Positions 1 through 6,514 are shown, counted from the stretch's first letter. The stretch is 6,730 nucleotides of DNA from Ruminococcaceae bacterium UBA5396 (GCA_002410715.1 DHOG01000191.1:2201-8930), one strand, 5' to 3'. Notes: a model not told the origin generated them from the letters alone. A program made the numbers and translations.

Positions 1-894
1 TCGCTGTCTCTCAACCTCCGGCCTCTTCATGCCTGCTGTTATGTGGTAGAGCGTTTTTTGATCCGTGGCCCAAACCAGCTTTTTATACCGCAGCAATTGA
101 CCATCGGAAAGAACCATTTCATGCTTTTCTGGATCAACCCCAACAGCGGTCGTTCCTGTGAGAACGTCTCCTCCTGCGCTGAGAATATATTCGGTTACTT
201 TCTGAGCGAGGACACCGGTACCGCCCAAAGGATAGCAGTAGTCCAGATAAAGCCCGAAGTAACTCAAAGCAAAAAATGTGGGCGTATTCCTGAAAAAGTG
301 CTGTGCGATCATATCGGTTAGTGCAGCATTATCCGTAAAGTGCTTTAGATACGAATAAACAGGTTCATTCAGACGTCCGGCCTTGCGAATATTTACCTGA
401 TAACGGAGCAGCCAGGGCAGCAAAGTTTTCGTGAGGTATTGAAGATCCTGAACATTCTCAAGAAAGAGCGGATTGTCAATGCCGTAAAGCACATCCATGT
501 AACCCATTACTTTTTCAATTTCATCCGCAATGCGCGCGATATCCCAGGCATTGTTGGGGAAAAGTGTCGTGAGCATGGAAGCATAGCTTTGCAGACTGTC
601 GCGAGAATCCAGATTTACCCACTCGTTTTGTATTCCTATAGACACCGGATTTTCATTGAATTCCATATTAATCCCTAAGCTTTTAAGCATAGGAAATAAA
701 ATGCCAGAGTTTTCAAACGCGCGAATACCCGCATCGAAAGCAAAGCCCTGATGCCAGAATGTGTTCACAAGCCCACCCGTTTTTTCTCCTTTTTCAACGA
801 GCAACGTTTTAACTCCGTATTTGCACAGGTAGGCCGCGCTTGTCAGTCCTGCCAGGCCTCCGCCGACCACAATCGCATCATATTCTCTGTTCAT
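1..894 (-). CDS. CrtI-like FAD-dependent oxidoreductase, C-terminus cut off by the window edge
   Basis: This gene begins with ATG at 894-892 and reads without a stop for 298 codons to base 1, so only the C-terminus is missing. The N-terminus carries a Rossmann FAD-binding site (DAIVVGGGLAGLT, residues 6-18, with E34 closing the second strand) followed by a GG doublet at residues 40-41. This is the arrangement of phytoene desaturase/carotenoid isomerase and related amine-oxidase-fold flavoproteins. That family is usually about 500 residues, so roughly 200 residues, including the C-terminal FAD motif, should lie outside. The region around residues 223-245 (YPLGGTGVLAQKV) matches the family's conserved segment before the second FAD-contacting strand. 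The start lies inside the preceding gene, a 17-nt overlap that suggests translational coupling. The N-terminus closely resembles that of the preceding flavoprotein, so the two are probably tandem paralogues that diverged. Likely reaction: desaturation, isomerisation or oxidation of a polyene or other hydrophobic substrate; the substrate is unknown. Confidence 0.88.
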   Translation of the reverse strand, partial: MNREYDAIVVGGGLAGLTSAAYLCKYGVKTLLVEKGEKTGGLVNTFWHQGFAFDAGIRAFENSGILFPMLKSLGINMEFNENPVSIGIQNEWVNLDSRDSLQSYASMLTTLFPNNAWDIARIADEIEKVMGYMDVLYGIDNPLFLENVQDLQYLTKTLLPWLLRYQVNIRKAGRLNEPVYSYLKHFTDNAALTDMIAQHFFRNTPTFFALSYFGLYLDYCYPLGGTGVLAQKVTEYILSAGGDVLTGTTAVGVDPEKHEMVLSDGQLLRYKKLVWATDQKTLYHITAGMKRPEVERQR

Positions 895-2734
895 AAGGCC
901 CCCCGGTAATATAGGAAACAACTTCCCGAATGGGAACCGGCTGCCCGTTTTCAAGAGCACAGACGCAACTGTTCTCGCAGCGTTCAAGCGTTGCCTGATC
1001 CGCAGGAGCCTTGCTCCAGCACTTTTTAGCGCCGATAAAGTTTCCGACTGCAACCCGGCGCATGATGCCCCGAATGTCCGTCGTATCTCCCTTTGTGCAG
1101 GACGGATGCTCACAAAGGCGGCAGCGCAAGGCCTTGCACATCACCATCCGTTCCAGCTCGCTAAAGTTTTCAAACAGCCTGTCCGATGTAAACGGTTTAT
1201 CGACGATCCGGACATAGTTCGGCATACCCTCACAATAGACAAAAGGTTCCTTCCCAAGCTTTTTCAGCAGGGCATTAGCAGCTGACAGCCCCGAGGTGGT
1301 GACGGTCGGTGTCCCCGTACCCATAACTGTTGATTCGCCACAGCAGAAAAGATTATCCCATTCCGTTCGGGTGTGAAGTCTATGGAACATATGCTGGCCC
1401 AGCATTTGCTTGGGCCCTGCAACGGCTCCGCCGTTTTTCATCGTATACCGCTCAATGGTACGGGGCGTTGCCACCTCAGCGTAACGAACGGCCTCCGCAA
1501 AACCTGAAAACCGCTTTTCTAAAACGGAGATCAGCCGCTCCTGCTCCCTTTTCTTCTTATCCCGGTATGATAATTCATCTGAAACATCCCAATTTTCGAA
1601 GGTTGGACCGATGGCGATAACGGTATGCTCGTCATCAGCGCAGAGCGTCCGGTCATCGATGCTGAGGATATATGCCGTAACTTCGTTTTCGTCGAGCCTG
1701 TCGGGATTGTCCACCAGCATTTCAATCGGCGCGGTATCCTCAGGTATAACGTGATGGTCAACGACCGCATACAGCACCACACTCGGATAGGTTGCTACCT
1801 GAGCCTTGGCCCAATCCCGCCGCTTCTGTGTCGTGCAGGCAGGATCAATGAGCTTGCCGTACAGGTTCCATATGGTTCCTGAATAAATAATGTATGGCGC
1901 TGTTATTGTGCGCCCGTCATCCAGAGATACGCCGGCTGGTTTGTCGTTCTCATAAATCAGTGAGACCACTTCGTGTGAGAGCAGCATGTCTCCGCCGTTT
2001 TCCTCAATGACTTTTTCAAGCTTACCTGGTAAAAACAGCGTGGAGCCCGCCGGATAATAGCTGCCGCCCACATGGTTGTCGACAAACATGACCGCTGCCA
2101 TCACGGCGGGCGCCTCCTCGACAGTGGCATAGCAATAGGTGGACGTCAGCTTGTCAAAAAACTTGAATATCTCGGGATCGCTGAAATACTTCTCAAGCAG
2201 TTCCTTTGCGCTCTTATTTAAATAACCCAAAAACCGGGCATAGGAAACTGGGTGTCGCAGAATGTTTTTAAGAGCGGTATTTCTGTCTGTTTCATCGGCG
2301 GTCGTATAACTGGGCGTTTCCACCATGACATGGTTGTATAGTTTCAGCATATCGCGGTAAAAGCGATGGATGTTTTCCCGCTCAGTCGGAAAAATCTCCG
2401 TGAGCTCATCGGCGAATTTCTCGACATCCGCCCAAAAGCGTATCCGCCTGCCCTTAAAATTGACACAATACAATAGATCATGGCGAATGATGTCTATAGG
2501 CTCCTCAAGGCAGTTAAAAATGAACCGATGGGCGTTAAACCCGTTCTCACCGAAGCCGTAAAGCATCGCCGCGCCCTGGTCAAACGTTGTGCTGCCGCGT
2601 TTGAATATGCCGCAGGATCCACCGGGATTGTAGCTTTTGTCAATGACGGTGACCTTAAGCCCACGCTTAGCCAGCAGGCTGCCCGCCGTCAGTCCAGACA
2701 GGCCGCCGCCAATGATAATTGCATCGTATTCCAT
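878..2734 (-). CDS. CrtI/CrtISO-like FAD oxidoreductase with a C-terminal cysteine-rich, GltD-like Fe-S domain
   Basis: A 618-residue protein. Residues 4-33 form the FAD-binding Rossmann unit (IIIGGGLSGLT, D32 at the end of strand 2), with the GG doublet at 38-39. Residues 460-490 form the C-terminal FAD motif (NLFCCGES, then GTGTPTVTTSG). This is the full core of a phytoene desaturase/carotenoid isomerase-type flavoprotein of about 500 residues. Beyond it, about 90 residues carry eight cysteines (C533, C538, C541, C546, C572, C586, C590, C592). The pattern C-x2-C-x4-C, a DI pair, VGNFIGA and CENSC followed by PVPI resembles the helical two-cluster Fe-S domain usually found at the N-terminus of GltD and dihydropyrimidine dehydrogenase. 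Here the fourth cysteine of the first set is Asp (D550) and the CGxVCP segment is absent, so cluster content is uncertain. The domain may carry one cluster, bind metal otherwise, or be a relic. A GGAGG site lies 6 nt before the ATG. It follows the Rieske oxygenase gene by 58 nt and overlaps the next flavoprotein gene. Confidence 0.9.
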   Translation of the reverse strand: MEYDAIIIGGGLSGLTAGSLLAKRGLKVTVIDKSYNPGGSCGIFKRGSTTFDQGAAMLYGFGENGFNAHRFIFNCLEEPIDIIRHDLLYCVNFKGRRIRFWADVEKFADELTEIFPTERENIHRFYRDMLKLYNHVMVETPSYTTADETDRNTALKNILRHPVSYARFLGYLNKSAKELLEKYFSDPEIFKFFDKLTSTYCYATVEEAPAVMAAVMFVDNHVGGSYYPAGSTLFLPGKLEKVIEENGGDMLLSHEVVSLIYENDKPAGVSLDDGRTITAPYIIYSGTIWNLYGKLIDPACTTQKRRDWAKAQVATYPSVVLYAVVDHHVIPEDTAPIEMLVDNPDRLDENEVTAYILSIDDRTLCADDEHTVIAIGPTFENWDVSDELSYRDKKKREQERLISVLEKRFSGFAEAVRYAEVATPRTIERYTMKNGGAVAGPKQMLGQHMFHRLHTRTEWDNLFCCGESTVMGTGTPTVTTSGLSAANALLKKLGKEPFVYCEGMPNYVRIVDKPFTSDRLFENFSELERMVMCKALRCRLCEHPSCTKGDTTDIRGIMRRVAVGNFIGAKKCWSKAPADQATLERCENSCVCALENGQPVPIREVVSYITGGPYEQRI

Positions 2735-2739
2735 ATTCG

Positions 2740-2745
2740 ACCTCC
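2740..2745 (-). promoter_or_regulatory. Ribosome binding site of the 618-residue flavoprotein
   Basis: GGAGGT on the minus strand, 6 nt before the ATG at 2734-2732. It fixes the start directly ahead of the Rossmann motif. Confidence 0.75.
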
Positions 2746-2792
2746 AACCAACTGAGAACTGCCAGAGTATCTTCTTTGACAGTTTTGGACAT

Positions 2793-3758
2793 TTATTGGT
2801 TTTTCAATTCTTCTCGAATTCTGCGGTACTGGATAATGGGTCCGTCTCCGGAAAGAAGCTTTTCATGCGATTTGTATGCAGATGCTTTCGGTTTCTGCGT
2901 GATGACAACGCGTTTATCCTGGCGCTCAATGATTCTGTTGCCAAATTTCCCGAAGAAAGCGATAAGTCCGTCCAGCGGTTTGAGCCCTGTAGCTTTACTA
3001 TAGAATCGGATATACAGGATCGTGTTCTCATCGTCCACAGGCGCAAAATAAATAATGACTTTAATTTTATCGCTGATGTGATTCATCCAGATATTTGGGA
3101 AGAGAAATTTCAAATATGTAGGCTTTATGACGCATTCGGTGGCCGCTTTTGGGCTTTGTCCCACATCCGCTTCGTTGTTGGCGCTTGTGACAAGACCACC
3201 GGGTACGAACTCAATTTTCGGGCCGTTGACAAGGGTTTTATTGCCCCGTCCGATGGTGTTATAGTGCACAAATGGTAGGTGAACAACGTCCAGCTGATTT
3301 TCTATACAGCGGGAATAATGTGAATTCCAATGATCTTCGATCTCACTGTAAACGTAGGAAGCATTTATATCCTCATTGAAAAACGACAGCCCGTCCGTAA
3401 TTTTTTCCGGATCACCGTACCAGAAGTAAATAATGTCATTGCTTTCTCGAACAGGATAATGCTTGACATTATAGCGGCTGATATCTTGGACGGAGGCTTT
3501 TCCATTTGCTGGGATGAAGGTGCAGCGGCCGGTCTGGTCAAACTGCAACCCGTGGAATGGGCATTGAATACAATCGCCCTTGACCTTACCACGGCTAAGC
3601 GCCGCACCCCGGTGCGTACACTGGTCAACAACGCAGCCAAGTTCACCTTTATCGGTCCGGAACAGCGCAAGCTCCAGATTCAGTCTTTTCACGCCGACAA
3701 TCTGATTCTTTTTAACAGCCTTTGAAGGCAGAATTGCATACCATTGATTTGATATCAT
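2793..3758 (-). CDS. Rieske [2Fe-2S] non-heme iron oxygenase, PaO/vanillate demethylase-like
   Basis: A 321-residue oxygenase alpha-type subunit. The Rieske cluster ligands are plain: C47-x-H49 and C66-x2-H69 (CTHRG ... CPFHG), sixteen residues apart. The catalytic domain has the mononuclear iron motif N154-x2-D157-x2-H160-x4-H165 (ENQLDVVHLPFVH), where D157 is the usual bridge for electron transfer and the two histidines bind iron. By position relative to dicamba monooxygenase, D281 (in RQDKRVV) is the likely third iron ligand; this is a recalled comparison, not an alignment. The C-terminus (EKLL..D.PI..YRR) is typical of the pheophorbide a oxygenase/vanillate demethylase group. Such enzymes need O2 and an external electron donor, and no classical flavin/ferredoxin reductase is in the window; the adjacent Fe-S-tailed flavoprotein is a candidate partner by inference. 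Substrate unknown: tetrapyrrole, carotenoid, sterol-like or aromatic are all possible. AAAGGAG sits 8 nt before the ATG, 25 nt after the TspO-like gene. Confidence 0.93.
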   Translation of the reverse strand: MISNQWYAILPSKAVKKNQIVGVKRLNLELALFRTDKGELGCVVDQCTHRGAALSRGKVKGDCIQCPFHGLQFDQTGRCTFIPANGKASVQDISRYNVKHYPVRESNDIIYFWYGDPEKITDGLSFFNEDINASYVYSEIEDHWNSHYSRCIENQLDVVHLPFVHYNTIGRGNKTLVNGPKIEFVPGGLVTSANNEADVGQSPKAATECVIKPTYLKFLFPNIWMNHISDKIKVIIYFAPVDDENTILYIRFYSKATGLKPLDGLIAFFGKFGNRIIERQDKRVVITQKPKASAYKSHEKLLSGDGPIIQYRRIREELKNQ

Positions 3759-3766
3759 TAAGGAAG

Positions 3767-3773
3767 CTCCTTT
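3767..3773 (-). promoter_or_regulatory. Ribosome binding site of the Rieske oxygenase
   Basis: AAAGGAG on the minus strand, 8 nt before the ATG at 3758-3756, within the 25-nt gap after the TspO-like gene. It supports the chosen start. Confidence 0.75.
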
Positions 3774-3783
3774 CGCAAGCTGT

Positions 3784-4578
3784 TTATTTTACTTGTGGCT
3801 TTTTTAATAATGTATAAACGATAGCGGCCGCAAAAAGCACCAGGCAAATAACAACCGCAACAACAATGCCGGGGTATTCGCCGAAAAAGCCTGATGCAGA
3901 AGTGTGCTTGATCAGTATTCCGGCATAAGCCCAAACAAGCACAAGTCCATATGCAATACTTTTAAACCGCAACAATGTTGCCGTGCCGATCAGAGTGCCA
4001 GTCGCCAGGATAATAATTGTCCAGATTGATTCGGGAATTCCGAAGCCATTCCAGCCTAAACTTACCAGCAGCGCGGCAGCGTTTGCAATTGTCGCCACTG
4101 TGATCCAACCAAAATAAACACTGAAAGGCAGGCGGATGAATAATTTCTCTCTTGGCGACAAACTCTGTGCATTTACAATCACAGCGATATCGATCAGGCA
4201 AATCAGCAGGAATACCATCAGAACCATTGATAAGGGGATGATTCTGTAATGCCATGAAAAGATCCATGCCGCATTAATTAACGAGGAGACCGAAAAAACA
4301 ATACCTGTTTTGCGAAGAAGCTCATAATTGACTTTCTCGTTCCCGCGGAACAAACCGATCTGATAAAGCGTATGTGCGGCAAGAAGCAGGTAGATAAGAC
4401 TCCAGATGGAAAACGTGATACCTGCAGGTGCAAACAAATTGGGGTAGGAATCAGAAACCTCTCCGGGCGTGATTCCATTCAGCGGAAGCAGTGCCGAGAG
4501 TGCGTTGACTGTAACCATGATGACGAATGTGATAACAACAAACAGCATGAGCGGAAGACGCGTATTCTTCTTTTTCAT
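3784..4578 (-). CDS. Long TspO/MBR-like (tryptophan-rich sensory) integral membrane protein
   Basis: A 264-residue, strongly hydrophobic protein with about eight likely membrane segments: roughly residues 8-31, 50-75, 90-110, 113-137, 148-171, 184-203, 206-224 and 234-258. Segments 2 to 5 carry TspO-type signatures: FAPAGITFSIWSLIY (49-63) resembles the PPGWVFxxVWxxLY loop and helix, NAAWIFSW (102-109) resembles the NxxWsxxFF helix, and LPFSVYFGWITVATIAN (150-166) resembles the LPYxxWvxxAxxLN helix. TspO proteins bind porphyrins and take part in tetrapyrrole and stress responses. The Rhodobacter member was first named CrtK because it lies in the carotenoid cluster. Canonical members have about 160 residues and five helices, so this one carries an added first helix and extra C-terminal helices. 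The AAAGGGAG ribosome site overlaps the stop codon of the preceding UvsE gene, and the intergenic gap is only 14 nt. A role in porphyrin or light sensing fits the neighbours but is inferred. Confidence 0.75.
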   Translation of the reverse strand: MKKKNTRLPLMLFVVITFVIMVTVNALSALLPLNGITPGEVSDSYPNLFAPAGITFSIWSLIYLLLAAHTLYQIGLFRGNEKVNYELLRKTGIVFSVSSLINAAWIFSWHYRIIPLSMVLMVFLLICLIDIAVIVNAQSLSPREKLFIRLPFSVYFGWITVATIANAAALLVSLGWNGFGIPESIWTIIILATGTLIGTATLLRFKSIAYGLVLVWAYAGILIKHTSASGFFGEYPGIVVAVVICLVLFAAAIVYTLLKKPQVK

Positions 4579-4586
4579 TTAATACA

Positions 4587-4594
4587 CTCCCTTT
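4587..4594 (-). promoter_or_regulatory. Ribosome binding site of the TspO-like gene, overlapping the upstream stop codon
   Basis: AAAGGGAG on the minus strand, 8 nt before the ATG at 4578-4576. Its first two bases are part of the TAA stop (4595-4593) of the UvsE gene, which suggests coupled translation of the two genes. Confidence 0.75.
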
Positions 4595-5846
4595 AAATAT
4601 AGAAATAATACCCGCTTAACAGGTAGTCCTCCTGATATTTTTCCGCAAGCCGCAGCAAATGGTTTTTCACCAGCTGAATCCCTGCTTCACCGGATGAAAA
4701 TTTTTGGAGGAGCGTCTGGAAACGTCTCCTTTCGGCTTCGGATGCTTTGTCCTTGAAATACCCCCAGACATGCTGGGCAGCGTTTACCCTGTTCCCAGGG
4801 ACAAACTGCAAATCAAACGAGTCTTCAATGCTGCGATACATTTTCAGAGCCGGGTAAGATCCTTTTTCTCGCAGGAGTTGGCGAATTTTTTGATAATGCT
4901 GGGGAGATCGCTCAAGTATGCAGTATTTATAGCGCGCCCACTCTGTTTCCAACGCCGCTATACTCATTTCGTTCATACAATTGATGCATTTTAAGGCGGA
5001 TAAATTTTTATCTTTCACCTCCAGCATAATATCGATATTCATCCCGGATAACTGTTGCCAGAATTCCAGAAAGGGTGCTATCTGTATTGATCCAGAATGC
5101 GCACCTGGGTTCTTACCCTGATGCTGCTGAGAGTAGTGGATCTTTTGCGGGCCATCATCTTTTTTCCAGCTGTCAGAACATGCTTTTATCCAAGCTACAT
5201 TATCAACAGCTTTGTCGAATGGATTAACGGAGTTGTGCAGAGTGTCGTAAACAACTGGTATACCAACGGCTGATGATACACCTAAAACATCCTCTATGTT
5301 GTACATCCTGTCATCGTTTTCAAGAACCAGGCGCTTTTTTATGGATGGATCAAGATCTTTATAGCGGGATATAAAGCGGCTGATTGCCTGAGGCTTATCT
5401 CCATAAACGCCGCCCAGATGGAGTATAATTTTGTGCTCATTTCCAAGCCCCATGCTTTCCAGCACCGATGCATGATAATGTAGATCTTCAACTCCCCGCT
5501 CTGCAACTAACGTGTCAGGCGAATTCAAAACAGTGTACTGACCTGGGTGCATGGAAACCCGCATCTCTGAACGAAGAATTTTCTGACCGATGGCTAAAAG
5601 CTTCTCCGAAAATATCTCCCGCCAAGGTAATTCTGCTGATAAACTCGAACCGAATGGAATCAAGTCAGACGAGATGCGGAAAAGACGAACATTGTTGCAT
5701 ATGTTGTAGTCAATCAGGGTTTGTAGAGAATTGAGATTGTGTTCTATCAATAACAGCAGCCGTTCCGGACTGGCATTTTTCAGAGTGCAGCTTTTCATTT
5801 CGCTGCCTGGCACGGCAATTGCCAGACATGCATAACCTATTCTCAT
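4593..5846 (-). CDS. uvsE: UV damage endonuclease (UvsE/UVDE) with a YbgA/DUF1722-like C-terminal domain
   Basis: A 417-residue protein from the ATG at 5846-5844. The first ~280 residues are a TIM-barrel UV damage endonuclease, which nicks DNA 5' of UV photoproducts. All expected metal or active-site residues are visible: H100 (MHPGQY, with Q103/Y104 as lesion-probing residues), H143 (LHLGG), E176 (LEND), D201 and H204 (YDTLHN), K235 and H237 (KIHYS), H250 (GAHSG) and E276 (LEVKDKN). Their spacing matches what I recall of the Thermus thermophilus enzyme. Residues 300-417 are extra: WARYKYCILERSPQHY (303-318) and HVWGYFKD (359-366), then LLxxFSSG and a YLLSGYYF ending, resemble the YbgA domain (DUF1722), whose gene lies beside the photolyase gene in E. 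coli. A TTG codon at 5888 would add 14 residues, but the ATG is preferred: it begins the family-typical MRIGYACL, sits 8 nt after the regulator's stop, and has AAAGG 11 nt upstream. Confidence 0.93.
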   Translation of the reverse strand: MRIGYACLAIAVPGSEMKSCTLKNASPERLLLLIEHNLNSLQTLIDYNICNNVRLFRISSDLIPFGSSLSAELPWREIFSEKLLAIGQKILRSEMRVSMHPGQYTVLNSPDTLVAERGVEDLHYHASVLESMGLGNEHKIILHLGGVYGDKPQAISRFISRYKDLDPSIKKRLVLENDDRMYNIEDVLGVSSAVGIPVVYDTLHNSVNPFDKAVDNVAWIKACSDSWKKDDGPQKIHYSQQHQGKNPGAHSGSIQIAPFLEFWQQLSGMNIDIMLEVKDKNLSALKCINCMNEMSIAALETEWARYKYCILERSPQHYQKIRQLLREKGSYPALKMYRSIEDSFDLQFVPGNRVNAAQHVWGYFKDKASEAERRRFQTLLQKFSSGEAGIQLVKNHLLRLAEKYQEDYLLSGYYFYI

Positions 5847-5854
5847 AAGCTTGT

Positions 5855-6445
5855 TTACCTTTCTTGTATTGCTCGGACACTTTCCCAATATGCGTCAAAT
5901 ACCTGCGTTGCCAATGTGTTTCTTCCGTTTTCCTTGGGGTATAAAAGCATTCCGTCCAGAATGCCTTGCGTCATGACCAGATACAAGGTTAACGCGCTTT
6001 CTGAAATACCAGGTCTCAGTTCCCCGTTATTGACCCCGTTCATGAAACACTGGCGCATACGTTTGTGATAGATCTGGTCTTTTTCTGCGATCAATTGCCC
6101 ACATTTTTCTCTAAGCTGTTCGTTAGAAACGAGTGGAATTGTCCTCCAAAAACGGAGCCGGCTGAAATCGCCGAAATACTCCATAACAAACAAGAAGAGG
6201 TTTTTCATGGCTTGCTTACAGCTCATACTTTCTGCGCTAATCAGCTTGGAGTTAAGGCAATCAAAATACCTATTTATCTCTTCATTAATCATTAACTCAA
6301 GTATTTGATCTTTTCCAGAAAAATGGCTGTAGAGTGATGGCGTTTTAATTCCCACCATATTTGCCAATTCCGCCATTGAAAGGTGATAGCCCTTCAAACA
6401 GAAAAGCTCATATGCAGCCTGTATAATTTGTTGCTTCTTATCCAA
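5855..6445 (-). CDS. TetR/AcrR-family transcriptional regulator
   Basis: A 196-residue, one-component repressor-type protein. Residues 3-50 form the TetR DNA-binding domain: helix 1 IIQAAYELFCLKGY, then the helix-turn-helix MAELANMVGIKTPSLYSHF (24-42) and K45, a residue typical of the family at the end of the domain. The remainder is a helical ligand-binding and dimer domain, too variable to name the ligand. The start codon is TTG (6445-6443), supported by GGAGGG 8 nt upstream and by the domain beginning directly after it. It is the first gene of the operon, 8 nt from uvsE. A perfect-armed inverted repeat lies between the promoter -10 box and this gene, so autorepression and control of the whole operon are likely. 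The inducer may be a pigment, a porphyrin or a hydrophobic compound handled by the downstream enzymes; that part is speculation. Confidence 0.92.
   Translation of the reverse strand: MDKKQQIIQAAYELFCLKGYHLSMAELANMVGIKTPSLYSHFSGKDQILELMINEEINRYFDCLNSKLISAESMSCKQAMKNLFLFVMEYFGDFSRLRFWRTIPLVSNEQLREKCGQLIAEKDQIYHKRMRQCFMNGVNNGELRPGISESALTLYLVMTQGILDGMLLYPKENGRNTLATQVFDAYWESVRAIQER
5858..5862 (-). promoter_or_regulatory. Ribosome binding site supporting the ATG start of uvsE
   Basis: AAAGG on the minus strand, 11 nt before the ATG at 5846 and immediately ahead of the TAA stop of the regulator gene. The spacing is slightly long. It favours this ATG over the TTG at 5888, which lies inside the regulator gene. 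Confidence 0.55.
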
Positions 6446-6453
6446 CTGTAACG

Positions 6454-6459
6454 CCCTCC
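6454..6459 (-). promoter_or_regulatory. Ribosome binding site of the TetR gene, deciding a TTG start
   Basis: GGAGGG on the minus strand, 8 nt before the TTG at 6445-6443. No in-frame ATG follows before the DNA-binding domain apart from M24, inside the helix-turn-helix, so TTG is the plausible start. Confidence 0.75.
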
Positions 6460-6462
6460 GTT

Positions 6463-6482
6463 GCTAACTAATGCTTGTTAGC
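6463..6482 (-). promoter_or_regulatory. Probable TetR operator, 20-bp inverted repeat
   Basis: The minus strand reads GCTAACAAGCATTAGTTAGC. The outer six bases on each side are perfectly complementary (GCTAAC/GTTAGC), and the match extends to 7 of 8 bases per arm. It starts 3 nt downstream of the predicted -10 box, so it covers the expected transcription start, and lies just before the regulator's ribosome site. Size and placement fit autorepression by a TetR-family dimer. The sequence match is direct; binding is inferred. Confidence 0.7.
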
Positions 6483-6485
6483 TTT

Positions 6486-6514
6486 ATAATAATAAATTTA
6501 AATCAAAGTGTCAA
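6486..6514 (-). promoter_or_regulatory. Near-consensus sigma-A promoter of the operon
   Basis: On the minus strand, a perfect -35 box TTGACA (6514-6509), a 17-nt AT-rich spacer and a -10 box TATTAT (6491-6486), which matches TATAAT at five of six positions. It points toward the TetR gene and is the only convincing promoter seen, so it probably serves all six genes. Confidence 0.8.

Noticed and set aside
2735..2792. Possible terminator or hairpin in the 58-nt gap after the Rieske gene
   Set aside because: Only a 5-bp AACTG/CAGTT pairing with a long loop and no following T run was found, which is too weak to end transcription.
2637..3278. 213-codon open frame on the plus strand
   Set aside because: It lies opposite the Rieske and flavoprotein genes, whose cluster and FAD motifs are intact. 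The plus-strand translation has no recognisable motif and crosses a gene boundary, so it is a shadow frame.
3330..3725. 131-codon open frame on the plus strand
   Set aside because: It is antisense to the Rieske domain, which carries all four cluster ligands, and has no family features of its own.
5847..5888. Upstream TTG start adding 14 residues to uvsE
   Set aside because: It would overlap the regulator gene by 34 nt, and the added residues do not belong to the family. The ATG at 5846 starts the typical MRIGYACL segment and has a nearby ribosome site.
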